Source: Meconema thalassinum
Lineage: Eukaryota; Arthropoda; Insecta; Orthoptera; Tettigoniidae
DNA: 64,000 nt
Direction of reading: 5' to 3'
Assembly (NCBI GenBank): GCA_946902985.2
Contig: OX336392.1
Location: 18,698,716 to 18,762,715 of the forward strand
Made by a program: the position numbers and the translations under genes
Shown here: piece after piece, positions 11,052-23,815 of the stretch
Layout: each line of letters begins with the position of its first letter
How positions within the stretch are numbered: the stretch's first letter is position 1
Notes under the pieces: generated by a model
The model's database searches: none
Told to the model about the DNA's origin: nothing
The model's input: the letters and a program-made list of their open reading frames with translations, nothing else

Positions 11052-14000
11052 GTAGACACAGACTCCTCTGGGTAAATGTCTAAGGCTCCTCTCGGGACTT
11101 AAACTCAGGCTCCTCTTGGGACTTAGACTCAGACTCCTCTTGGGACTTATACTCAGGCTCCTCTTGGGATTTAGACAGGCTCCAATTGGGACATAGACAC
11201 AGGCTCCCCTTGGGACTTAAACACAGTCTCCTCTTGGTACGTAGACAAAGGCTCCTCTTGGGACTTAGACACAGGCTCCACTTGGGACATAGACTCAGGC
11301 TCCCTATGGGACTTAGACTCAGGTTCCAATTGGGACATAGACTCAGGCTCCATTTGGGACAGACTCAGGCTCCTCTTGAGACTTAGACCCAGGATCCCTT
11401 TGGGACTTAGACTCACGCTCCTCTTGGGACATAGACCCAAGCTTCTCTTGGGACTTAGACTCAGGCTCCCCTTGGGACATAGACCCAAGCTCCTCTTGGG
11501 ACTTAGACTCAGGCTCGTCTTGGAACTTAGACTCGGACTCTTCTTGGGACTTAGACTCAGGCTCCTCTTGGGACCTTGACTCAGGCTCCACTTGGGACAC
11601 AAACCCAGGCTCCGCTTGGGACATAGACTCAGACGCCTCTTGGGACTTAGACGCTGGCTCCTCTTAGGACACAGACCCAGGCTCCTCTTGGGACTTAGAC
11701 TCATGGTCTGTGAGGAAGAGTTGCAAACTTATTTGACTGTGTCAGTCAGGCTCCCCTTGTGACTAAGGCTCAGGCTCCTCTTGGAAAATAGACCCAGGCT
11801 CCTCCTGGGACTTAGACGCAGACTCCTCTTGGGACATAGACTCAGGCTCCCCTTGGGAAACAGACCCAGGCCCCTCTTGGTACTTAGGCTCAGGCTCCTC
11901 TTGGGACATAGACCAAGGCTCCTCTTGGGACTCAGATTCAGGCTCCCTTTGGGACTTACACTCAGGCTCCTCTTGGGACATAGACCTAAGCTCCTCTTGG
12001 GACTTAGACTCAGGCTCGACTTGGGACATAGACTAAGGCTCCCTTTGGGACGTAGGCTCAGGCTCCTCTTGGGACATAAACCCAGGCTCCTCTTGGGATA
12101 TACATCCAGGCTCCCTTTGGGACTTACTCAGGCTCCACTTGGGACATAGACTCAGGCTCCATATGGGACTTAGACTCAGGCTGCTCTTGAGACTTAGACC
12201 CAGGCTCCCTTTGGGACTTAGAATCAGGCTCATCTTGGGACATAGACCCAGGCTCCCTTTGGGACTTAGACTCAGGCTCCTCTTGGGTCATAGACCCAAG
12301 CTCCTCTTAGGACTTAGACTCAGGCTCCACTTGGGACATAGACCCAGGCTCCTCTCGGGACTTAGACTCAGGCTCCTCTTGGAACTTAGACTCAGGCTCC
12401 TATTTGACTTAGACCCAGACTCCTTTTGGAACAGAGACTCAGACTCCTCTTAGGACTTAGACTCAGGCTCCTCTTGGGACACAGACCCAGGCTCCTCTTG
12501 GGACTTAGACTCAGACTTCTCTTGGGACTTAGACTCAGGCTCCTCTTTGGACATTGACTCAGGCTCCACTTGGGACACAGACTCAGACTCCTCTTGGGAC
12601 ATAGACCCAGGCTCCTCTTGGGACTTAGACTCAGGCTCCTCTTGGGAAACAAAACAAGACTCCTCTTGGGACCTGGACTAAGGCTCCCCTTGGGACTTAG
12701 ACTCAGGCACCTCTTGGGAATTAGACTCAGGCTCCTCTTGGGAAACAGACCCAGGCTCCTCTTGGGACTTAGAATCAGACTCCTCTTGTGAAATAGACTC
12801 AGGCTCCTCTTGGGATTTAGACTCCTCTTGGGACTTAGACACAGGCTCCTCTTGGGTCTTTGACTCAGGCTCCACATGGAACACAGGCCCAGGCTCCCCT
12901 TGGGACTTAGACTCAGACTCCTCTTGGGACTTTAACTCAGACTCCTCTTGGGACTTAGTCTCAGGCTCCTCTTAGGAATTAGACCCAGGCTCCTCTTGGG
13001 ACTTAGACTCAGACTCCTTTTGGGACTTAGACTCAGACTCCTCTTGGGACTTAAACTCAGACTCCTCTTGGGATTTAGACTCAGGCTCCTCTTTGGACTT
13101 AGACCCAGGCTCCTCTTGGGACTTAGACTCAGGCTCCTCTTGGGACTTAGAGTCAGACTCCTCTTGGGACTTAAACTCAGGCTCCTCTTGGGACTTAGAC
13201 TCAGACTCCTCTTGGGACTTAGATCCAGGCTCCTCTTGGGACTTAGACCCAGGCTCCTCTTGGGACTTAGACTCAGGCTCCTCTTGGGACTTAGACCCAG
13301 GCTCCTCTTGGGACTTAGACCCAGGCTCCTCTTGGGACTTAGACTCAGACTCCTCTTGGGACACAGACTCAGACTCCACTTGGGACACAGACTCAGACTC
13401 CTCTTGGGACTTAGACTCAGGCTCCTCTTGGGACTTTGGCTCAGGCTCCCCTTGGGACTTAGACTCAGGCACCTCTTGGGACTTAGACCCAGGCTCCTCT
13501 TGGGACTTAGACTCAGGCTCCTCTTGGGACTTAGACTCTGGGTCCTCTTGGGACTTAGACCCAGGCTCCTCTTGGGACTTAGACTCAGGCTCCACTTGGG
13601 ACTTAGACTCAGGCTCCTCTTGCGACACAGACTCAGGCTCCACTTGGGACTTACACCCAGGCTCCTCTTGGGACTTAGACTCAGACTCCTCTTGGGACTT
13701 AGACTCAGTCTCCTCTTGGGACACAGACTCAGACTCCTCTTGGGACACAGACTCAGACTCCTCTTGGGACTTAGACTCAGACTCCTCTTGGGACTTAGAC
13801 TCAAGCTCCTCTTGGGACGTAGACTCAGGCTCCTCTTGGGACTTAGACTCAGGCTCCTCTTGCGACACAGACACAGGCTCCTCTTGGGACTTAGACCCAG
13901 GCTCTTCTTGGGACTTAGACACTGACTCCTCTTGGGACTTAGACTCAGGCTCCTCTTGGGACACAGACCCAGGCTCCACTTGGGACACAGACTCAGGCTC

Positions 14001-14322
14001 CTCTTGGTACTTAGACACAGGCTCCTCTTGGGACTTAGATTCAGGCTCCTCTTGGGACGTGGAATCAGACTCCTCTTGGGCCTTAGATTCAGGCTCCTCT
14101 TGGGACTTAAACAGAGGCTCCTCTTGGTACTTAGACACAGGCTTCTCTTGGGACTTAGACTCAGGCTCCACTTGGGACATAGACTCAGGCTCCCTTTGGG
14201 ACTTAGGTTCAGGCTCCTCTTGGGACATAGACCCAGGCTCCTCTTGGGACATACACCCAGGCTCCCTTTGGGACTTAGACTCAGGCTCCTCTTGGGACTT
14301 AGACACAGGCTCCTATTCGCAC
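11052..14322. repeat. Higher-order block A3
   Basis: A 3271-bp block from anchor to anchor with one spacer (11702). Its right half (12948 onward) resembles A4 (16152 onward, offset 3204, then offset 3324 from 13932), A5 (20577 onward) and the segment of A2 after 9461. Confidence 0.8.
11702..11746. repeat. Spacer 4
   Basis: Like spacer 1 with one private change, GAAGAGTTGC. Confidence 0.9.
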
Positions 14323-17300
14323 GTAGACACAGACTCCTCTGGGTAAATGTCTAAGGCTCCTCTCGGGACTTAAACTCAGGCTCCTCTTGGGACTTAGACT
14401 CAGACTCCTCTTGGGACTTATACTCAGGCTCCTCTTGGGATTTAGACAGGCTCCAATTGGGACATAGACACAGGCTCCCCTTGGGACTTAAACACAGGCT
14501 CCTCTTGGTACTTAGACAAAGGCACCTCTTGGGACTTAGACACAGGCTCCACTTGGGACATAGACTCAGGCTCCCTTTGGGACTTAGACTCAGGTTCCAA
14601 TTGGGACATAGACTCAGGCTCCATTTGGGACAGACTCAGGCTCCTCTTGAGACTTAGACCCAGGCTCCCTTTGGGACTTAGACTCACGCTCCTCTTGGGA
14701 CATAGACCCAAGCTCCTCTTGGGACTTAGACTCAGGCTCCCCTTGGGACATAGACCCAGGCTCCTCTTGGGACTTAGACTCAGGCTCGTCTTGGAACTTA
14801 GACTCAGACTCTTCTTGGGACTTAGACTCATGCTCCTCTTGGGACCTTGACTCAGGCTCCACTTGGGACACAAACCCAGGCTCCGCTTGGGACATAGACT
14901 CAGACGCCTCTTGGGACTTAGACGCTGGCTCCTCTTGGGACACAGACCCAGGCTCCTCTTGGGACTTAGACTCATGGTCTGTGAGGAAGTGTTGCAAACT
15001 TATTTGACTGTGTCAGTCAGGCTCCCCTTGTGACTAATGCTCAGGCTCCTCTTGGAAAATAGACCCAGGCTCCTCCTGGGACTTAGACGCAGACTCCTCT
15101 TGGGACATAGACTCAGGCTCCCCTTGGGAAACAGACCCAGGCCCCTCTTGGTACTTAGGCTCAGGCTCCTCTTGGGACATAGACCAAGGCTCCTCTTGGG
15201 ACTCAGATTCAGGCTCCCTTTGGGACTTACACTCAGGCTCCTCTTGGGACATAGACCTAAGCTCCTCTTGGGACTTAGACTCAGGCTCGACTTGGGACAT
15301 AGACTAAGGCTCCCTTTGGGACGTAGGCTCAGGCTCCTCTTGGGACATAAACCCAGGCTCCTCTTGGGATATACATCCAGGCTCCCTTTGGGACTTACTC
15401 AGGCTCCACTTGGGACATAGACTCAGGCTCCCTATGGGACTTAGACTCAGGCTGCTCTTGAGACTTAGACCCAGGCTCCCTTTGGGACTTAGAATCAGGC
15501 TCCTCTTGGGACTTAGACTCAGACTCCTCTTGGGAAATAGACTCAGGCTCCTCTTGGGACTTTGACTCAGGCTCCACTTGGGACACAGGCACAGGCTCCT
15601 CTTGGGACTTTGACTCAGGCTCCACTTGGAACACAGGCCCAGCTCCTCTTGGGACTTTGACTCAGGCTCCACTTGGAACACAGGCCCAGGCTCCTCTTGG
15701 GACTTTGACTCAGGCTCCACTTGGGACACAGACCCAGGCTCCTCTTGGGACTTAGACTCAGGCTCCCCTTGGGACCTTGACTGAGGCTCCACTTGGGACA
15801 CAGACTCAGGCTCCTCTTGGGACTTAGAATCAGACTCCTCTTGGGACTTAGACCCAGGCTCCTCTTGGGACATAGACTCAGACTCCTCTTGGGACACAGG
15901 CCAAGGCTCCTCTTGCGACACAGACTCAGGCTCCTCTTGGGACTTAGACTCAGGCTCCTCTTGGGACGTGGAATCAGACTCCTCTTGTGCCTTAGATTCA
16001 GGCTCCTCTTGGGAATTAAACAGAGGCTCCTCTTGGTACTTAGACACAGGCTTCTCTTGGGACTTTGACTCAGGCTTCACATGGAACACAGGCCAGGCTC
16101 CCCTTGGGACTTAGACTCAGACTCCTCTTGGGACTTTAACTCAGACTCCTCTTGGGACTTAGTCTCAGGCTCCTCTTAGGAATTAGACCCAGGCTCCTCT
16201 TGGGACTTAGACTCAGACTCCTTTTGGGACTTAGACTCAGACTCCTCTTGGGACTTAAACTCAGACTCCTCTTGGGATTTAGACTCAGGCTCCTCTTTGG
16301 ACTTAGACCCAGGCTCCTCTTGGGACTTAGACTCAGGCTCCTCTTGGGACTTAGACTCAGACTCCTCTTGGGACTTAAACTCAGGCTCCTCTTGGGACTT
16401 AGACCCAGGCTCCTCTTGGGACTTAGACTCAGGCTCCTCTTGGGACTTAGACTCAGGCTCTTCTTGGGACTTAGACTCAGGCTCCTCTTGGGACTTAGAC
16501 TCAGGCTCCTCTTGGGACGTAGACTCAGGCTCCTCTTGGGACTTAGACTCAGGCTCCTCTTGCGACACAGACTCAGGCTCCTCTTGGGACTTAGACCCAG
16601 GCTCCTCTTGGGACTTAGACTCAGACTCCTCTTGGGACTTAGACTCAGTCTCCCCTTGGGACACAGACTCAGACTCCTCTTGGGACACAGACTCAGACTC
16701 CTCTTGGGACTTAGACTCAGACTCCTCTTGGGACTTAGACTCAGGCTCCTCTTGGGACTTTGGCTCAGGCTCCCCTTGGGACTTAGACTCAGGCTCCTCT
16801 TGGGACTTAGACCCAGGCTCCTCTTGGGACTTAGACTCAGGCTCCTCTTGGGACTTAGACTCTGGGTCCTCTTGGGACTTAGACCCAGGCTCCTCTTGGG
16901 ACTTAGACTCAGGCTCCTCTGTGGACTTAGAATCAGGCTCCTCTTGCGACACAGACTCAGGCCCCACTTGGGACTTACACCCAGGCTCCTCTTGGGACTT
17001 AGACTCAGACTCCTCTTGGGACTTAGACTCAGTGTCCTCTTGGGACACAGACTCAGACTCCTCTTGGGACACAGACTCAGACTCCTCTTGGGACTTAGAC
17101 TCAGACTCCTCTTGGAACTTAGACTCAGGCTCCTCTTGGGACGTAGGCTCAGGCTCCTCTTGGGACTTAGACTCAGGCTCCTCTTGCGACACAGACACAG
17201 GCTCCTCTTGGGACTTAGACTCAGGCTCTTCTTGGGACTTAGACTCTGACTCCTCTTGGGACTTAGACTCAGGCTCCTCTTGGGACACAGACCCAGGCTC

Positions 17301-17646
17301 CACTTGGGACACAGACTCAGGCTCCTCTTGGTACTTAGACACAGGCTCCTCTTGGGACTTAGATTCAGGCTCCTCTTGGGACGTGGAATCAGACTCCTCT
17401 TGGGCCTTAGATTCAGGCTCCTCTTGGGACTTAAACAGAGGCTCCTCTTGGTACATAGACACAGGCTTCTCTTGGGACTTAGACTCAGGCTCCACTTGGG
17501 ACATAGACTCAGGCTCCCTTTGGGACTTAGGTTCAGGCTCCTCTTGGGACATAGACCCAGGCTCCTCTTGGGACATACACTCAGGCTCCATTTGGGACTT
17601 AGACTCAGGCTCCTCTTGGGACTTAGACACAGGCTCCTATTCGCAC
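14323..17646. repeat. Higher-order block A4
   Basis: A 3324-bp block with one spacer (14973). It differs from A3 mainly by gains and losses of whole units. Two single-base losses are visible, in the CCCAG run near 15638 and in the GGCCAGG junction near 16094. The latter is shared with A5 near 20516, which ties A4 and A5 together. Confidence 0.8.
14973..15017. repeat. Spacer 5
   Basis: Same sequence as spacer 1 (TCTGTGAGG, GCAAACTT). Confidence 0.9.
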
Positions 17647-18272
17647 GTAGACACAGACTCCTCTGGGTAAATGTCTAAGGCTCCTCTCGGGACTTAAACT
17701 CAGGCTCCTCTTGGGACTTATACTCAGGCTCCTCTTGGGATTTAGACAGGCTCCAATTGGGACATAGACACAGGCTCCCCTTGGGACTTAAACACAGGCT
17801 CCTCTTGGTACTTAGACAAAGGCTCCTCTTGGGACTTAGACACAGGCTCCACTTGGGACATAGACTCAGGCTCCCTTTGGGACTTAGACTCAGATTCCAA
17901 TTGGGACATAGACTCAGGCTCCATTTGGGACAGACTCAGGCTCCTCTTGAGACTTATACCCAGGCTCCCTTTGGGACTTAGACTCACACTCCTCTTGGGA
18001 CATAGACCCAAGCTCCTCTTGGGACTTAGACTCAGGCTCCCCTTGGGACATAGACCCAGGCTCCTCTTGGGACTTAGACTCAGGCTCGTCTTGGAACGTA
18101 GACTCAGACTCTTCTTGGGACTTAGACTCAGGCTCCTCTTGGGACCTTGACTCAGGCTCCACTTGGGGCACAAACCCAGGCTCCGCTTGGGACATAGACT
18201 CAGACGCCTCTTGGGACTTAGACGCTGGCTCCTCTTGGGACACAGACCCAGGCTCCTCTTGGGACTTAGATT

Positions 18273-18317
18273 CATGGTCTGTGAGGAAGTGTTGCAAACT
18301 TATTTGACTGTGTTAGT
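18273..18317. repeat. Spacer 6
   Basis: Carries GTGTTAGTCAGG, shared only with the copy at 22961. Confidence 0.9.
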
Positions 18318-19082
18318 CAGGCTCCCCTTGTGACTAAGGCTCAGGCTCCTCTTGGAAAATAGACCCAGGCTCCTCCTGGGACTTAGACGCAGACTCCTCT
18401 TGGGACATAGACTCAGGCTCCCCTTGGGAAACAGACCCAGGCCCCTCTTGGTACTTAGGCTCAGGCTCCTCTTGGGACATAGACCAAGGCTCCTCTTGGG
18501 ACTCAGATTCAGGCTCCCTTTGGGACTTACACTCAGGCTCCTCTTGGGACATAGACCTAAGCTCCTCTTGGGACATAGACTCAGCCTCGAATTGGGACAT
18601 AGATTAAGGCTCCCTTTGGGACGTAGGCTCAGGCTCCTCTTGGGACATAAACCCAGGCTCCTCTTGGGATATACATCCAGGCTCCCTTTGGGACTTACTC
18701 AGGCTCCACTTGGGACATAGACTCAGGCTCCCTATGGGACTTAGACTCAGGCTGCTCTTGAGACTTAGACCCAGGCTCCCTTTGGGACCTAGAATCAGGC
18801 TCACCTTGGGACATAGACCCAGGCTCCCTTTGGGACTTAGACTCAGGCTCCTCTTGGGTCATAGACCCAAGCTCGTCTTAGGACTTAGAATCAGGCTCCA
18901 CTTGGGTCATAGACCCAGGCTCCTCTCGGGACTTAGACTCAGGCTCCTCTTGGAACTTAGATTCAGGCTCCTATTTGACTTAGACCCAGACTCCTTTTGG
19001 AACAAAGACTCAGACTCCTCTTAGGACTTAGACTCAGGCTCCTCTTGGGACACAGACCCAGGCTCCTCTTGGGACTTAGACT

Positions 19083-19127
19083 CATGGTCCGTGAGGAAGT
19101 GTTGCAATCTTATTTGACTCTGTCAGT
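19083..19127. repeat. Spacer 7
   Basis: Carries GACTCTGTCAGTCAGG, shared only with the copy at 23771. The inverted repeat is shortened to TGACT/AGTCA. Confidence 0.9.
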
Positions 19128-21570
19128 CAGGCTCCCCTTGTGAGTTAGGCTCAGTCTACTCTTGGGAAATTGACCCAGGCTCCTCTTGGGACATAGACTC
19201 AGACTCCTCTTGGGACTTAGAACCAGGCACCTCATGGGACTTAGACTCAGACTCCTCTTGGGAATTAGACTCTGGCTCCTCTTGGGACATATGCTCAGGC
19301 TCCTCTTGGGACACAGACCCAGGCTCCTCTTGGGACACAGACCCAGACTCCTCTTGGGACTTAGACTCAGGCTCCTCTTGGGACTTAGACCCAGGCTCCT
19401 CTTGGGACTTGGCCTCAGACTCCTCTTGGACCTTAGACTCAGGCTCCTTTTGGGACTTTGACACAGGTTCCACTTGGGACAAAGGCCCTGGCTCCTGTTG
19501 GGACTTAGACTCAGACACCTCTTGGGACTTAGACTCAGGCTCCTCATGGGACACAGACCCAGGCTCCTGATGGGACTTTGACGCAGGCTCCTCTTGGGAC
19601 TTAGACCCAGGCTCCTCATGGGACTTAGACTCAGCCTCCTCTTGGGACTTAGACTCAGGCTCCCCTTTGGATTTTGACTAAGGCTCCACTTGAGACACAG
19701 ACTCAGGCTCCTCTTGGGACAAAGACCCAGGCTCCTCTTGGGACTTAGACTCAGGCTCCTCTTGGGACTTAGACTCAGGCTCCTCTTGGGAAACAGACCC
19801 AGAATCCTCTTGGGACTTGCACTCAGCCTCCCCTTGGGACTTAGACCCAGAATCCTCTTGGGACTTAGACTCAAGCTCCTCTTGGGACTTAGACTCAGGC
19901 TCCTCTTGGGAAACAGACCCAGGCCCCTCTTGGGACTTAGACTCAGACTCCTCTTGGGAAATAGGCTCAGGCTCCTCTTGGGACTTAGACTCAGACTCCT
20001 CGTGGGAAATAGACTCAGGCTCCTCTTGGGACTTTGACTCAGGCTCCACTTGGGACACAGGCACAGGCTCCTCTTGGGACTTTGACTCAGGCTCCACTTG
20101 GAACACAGGCCCAGGCTCCTCTTGGGACTTTGACTCAGGCTCCACTTGGAACACAGGCCCAGGCTCCTCTTGGGACTTTGACTCAGGCTCCACTTGGGAC
20201 CTTGACTGAGGCTCCACTTGGGACACAGACTCAGGCTCCTCTTGGGACTTAGAATCAGACTCCTCTTGGGACTTAGACCCAGGCTCCTCTTGGGACATAG
20301 ACTCAGACTCCTCTTGGGACACAGGCCCAGGCTCCTCTTGCGACACAGACTCAGGCTCCTCTTGGGACTTAGACTCAGGCTCCTCTTGGGACGTGGAATC
20401 AGACTCCTCTTGTGCCTTAGATTCAGGCTCCTCTTGGGAATTAAACAGAGGCTCCTCTTGGTACTTAGACACAGGCTTCTCTTGGGACTTTGACTCAGGC
20501 TTCACATGGAACACAGGCCAGGCTCCCCTTGGGACTTAGACTCAGACTCCTCTTGGGACTTTAACTCAGACTCCTCTTGGGACTTAGTCTCAGGCTCATT
20601 TTAGGAATTAGACCCAGGCTCCTCTTGGGACTTAGACTCAGACTCCTTTTGGGACTTAGACTCAGACTTCTCTTGGGACTTAAACTCAGACTCCTCTTGG
20701 GATTTAGACTCAGGCTCCTCTTTGGACTTAGACCCAGGCTCCTCTTGGGACTTAGACTCAGGCTCCTCTTGGGACTTAGACTCAGACTCCTCTTGGGACT
20801 TAAACTCAGGCTCCTCTTGGGACTTAGACCCAGGCTCCTCTTGGGACTTAGACTCAGGCTCCTCTTGGGACTTAGACTCAGGCTCCTCTTGGGACTTAGA
20901 CTCAGGCTCCTCTTGGGACTTAGACTCAGGCTCCTCTTGGGACGTAGACTCAGGCTCCTCTTGGGACTTAGACTCAGGCTCCTCTTGCGACACAGACTCA
21001 GGCTCCTCTTGGGACTTAGACCCAGGCTCCTCTTGGGACTTAGACTCAGACTCCTCTTGGGACTTAGACTCAGTCTCCCCTTGGGACACAGACTCAGACT
21101 CCTCTTGGGACACAGACTCAGACTCCTCTTGGGACTTAGACTCAGACTCCTCTTGGGACTTAGACTCAGGCTCCTCTTGGGACTTTGGCTCAGGCTCACC
21201 TTGGGACTTAGACTCAGGCTCCTCTTGGGACTTAGACCCAGGCTCCTCTTGGGACTTAGACTCAGGCTCCTCTTGGGATTTAGACTCTGGGTCCTCTTGG
21301 GACTTAGACCCAGGCTCCTCTTGGGACTTAGACTCAGGCTCCTCTGTGGACTTAGAATCAGGCTCCTCTTGCGACACAGACTCAGGCTCCACTTGGGACT
21401 TACACCCAGGCTCCTCTTGGGACTTAGACTCAGACTCCTCTTGGGACTTAGACTCAGTCTCCTCTTGGGACACAGACTCAGACTCCTCTTGGGACACAGA
21501 CTCAGACTCCTCTTGGGACTTAGACTCAGACTCCTCTTGGGACTTAGACTCAGGCTCCTCTTGGGACGTA

Positions 21571-22242
21571 GACTCAGGCTCCTCTTGGGACTTAGACTCA
21601 GGCTCCTCTTGCGACACAGACACAGGCTCCTCTTGGGACTTAGACCCAGGCTCTCCTTGGGACACAGACACAGGCTCCTCTTGGGACTTAGACCCAGGCT
21701 CTTCTTGGGACTTAGACTCTGACTCCTCTTGGCACTTAGACTCAGGCTCCTCTTGGGACACAGACCCAGGCTCCACTCTGGACACAGACTCAGGCTCCTC
21801 TTGGTACTTGGACACAGGCTCCTCTTGGGACTTAGATTCAGGCTCCTCTTGGGACGTGGAATCAGACTCCTCTTGGGCCTTAGATTCAGGCTCCTCTTGG
21901 GACTTAGACCCAGGCTCCTCTTGGGACTTAGACTCAGGCTCCTCTTGGGACGTAGACTCAGGCTCCTCTTGGGACTTAGACTCAGGCTCCTCTTGCGACA
22001 CAGACACAGGCTCCTCTTGGGACTTAGACCCAGGCTCTTCTTGGGACTTAGACTCTGACTCCTCTTGGCACTTAGACTCAGGCTCCTCTTGGGACACAGA
22101 CCCAGGCTCCACTCTGGACACAGACTCAGGCTCCTCTTGGTACTTAGACACAGGCTCCTCTTGGGACTTAGATTCAGGCTCCTCTTGGGACGTGGAATCA
22201 GACTCCTCTTGGGCCTTAGATTCAGGCTCCTCTTGGGACTTA
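21571..22242. repeat. 336-bp local tandem duplication
   Basis: Sequence from GACACAGACACAGG at 21661 recurs at 21997, exactly 336 bp (14 units) later. The shared rare variants are GGCACTTAG, CACTCTGGACAC and GACGTGGAATCAG. The duplication is restricted to A5. Confidence 0.8.
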
Positions 22243-22960
22243 AACAGAGGCTCCTCTTGGTACTTAGACACAGGCTTCTCTTGGGACTTAGACTCAGGCT
22301 CCTCTTGGGACTTAGACACAGGCTCCTATTCGCACGTAGACACAGACTCCTCTGGGTAAATGTCTAAGGCTCCTCTCGGGACTTAAACTCAGGCTCCTCT
22401 TGGGACTTATACTCAGGCTCCTCTTGGGATTTAGACAGGCTCCAATTGGGACATAGACACAGGCTCCCCTTGGGACTTAAACACAGGCTCCTCTTGGTAC
22501 TTAGACAAAGGCTCCTCTTGGGACTTAGACACAGGCTCCACTTGGGTCATAGACTCAGGCTCCCTTTGGGACTTAGACTCAGATTCTAATTGGGACATAG
22601 ACTTAGGCTCCATTTGGGACAGACTCAGGCTCCTCTTGAGACTTAGACCCAGGCTCCCTTTGGGACTTAGACTCACGCTCCTCTTGGGACATAGACCCAA
22701 GCTCCTCTTGGGACTTAGACTCAGGCTCCCCTTGGGACATAGACCCAGGCTCCTCTTGGGACTTAGACTCAGGCTCGTCTTGGAACTTAGACTCAGACTC
22801 TTCTTGGGACTTAGACTCAGGCTCCTCTTGGGACCTTGAATCAGGCTCCACTTGGGACACAAACCCAGGCTCCGCTTGGGACATAGACTCAGACGCCTCT
22901 TGGGACTTAGACGCTGGCTCGTCTTGGGACACAGACCCAGGCTCCTCTTGGGATTTGATT

Positions 22961-23005
22961 CATGGTCTGTGAGGAAGTGTTGCAAACTTATTTGACTGTG
23001 TTAGT
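22961..23005. repeat. Spacer 8
   Basis: Partner of spacer 6 (GTGTTAGTCAGG). The unit before it reads GGGATTTGATTCATGG, one base shorter than in A5. Confidence 0.9.
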
Positions 23006-23770
23006 CAGGCTCCCCTTGTGACTAAGGCTCAGGCTCCTCTTGGAAAATAGACCCAGGCTCCTCCTGGGACTTAGACGCAGACTCCTCTTGGGACATAGAC
23101 TCAGGCTCCCCTTGGGAAACAGACCCAGGCCCCTCTTGGTACTTAGGCTCAGGCTCCTCTTGGGACATAGACCAAGGCTCCTCTTGGGACTCAGATTCAG
23201 GCTCCCTTTGGGACTTACACTCAGGCTCCTCTTGGGACATAGACCTAAGCTCCTCTTGGGACTTAGACTCAGGCTCGAATTGGGACATAGACTAAGGCTC
23301 CCTTTGGGACGTAGGCTCAGGCTCCTCTTGGGACATAAACCCAGGCTCCTCTTGGGATATACATCCAGGCTCCCTTTGGGACTTACTCAGGCTCCACTTG
23401 GGACATAGACTCAGGCTCCCTATGGGACTTAGACTCAGGCTGCTCTTGAGACTTAGACCCAGGCTCCCTTTGGGACTTAGAATCAGGCTCACCTTGGGAC
23501 ATAGACCCAGGCTCCCTTTGGGACTTAGACTCAGGCTCCTCTTGGGTCATAGACCCAAGCTCCTTTTAGGACTTAGAATCAGGCTCCACTTGGGACATAG
23601 ACCCAGGCTCCTCTCGGGACTTAGACTCAGGCTCCTCTTGGAACTTAGACTCAGGCTCCTATTTGACTTAGACCCAGACTCCTTTTGGAACAAAGACTCA
23701 GACTCCTCTTAGGACTTAGACTCAGGCTCCTCTTGGGACACAGACCCAGGCTCCTCTTGGGACTTAGACT

Positions 23771-23815
23771 CATGGTCCGTGAGGAAGTGTTGCAATCTTA
23801 TTTGACTCTGTCAGT
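23771..23815. repeat. Spacer 9
   Basis: Partner of spacer 7 (GACTCTGTCAGTCAGG), 4688 bp downstream of it. Confidence 0.9.

Larger units (their letters stand above)
17647..22335. repeat. Higher-order block A5
   Basis: A 4689-bp block with spacers at 18273 and 19083. Its first ~2.8 kb matches A6 at offset ~4688. It lacks one 24-bp unit just after the anchor, as A6 does; A1-A4 have that unit. It ends with a local 336-bp duplication. Confidence 0.8.
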
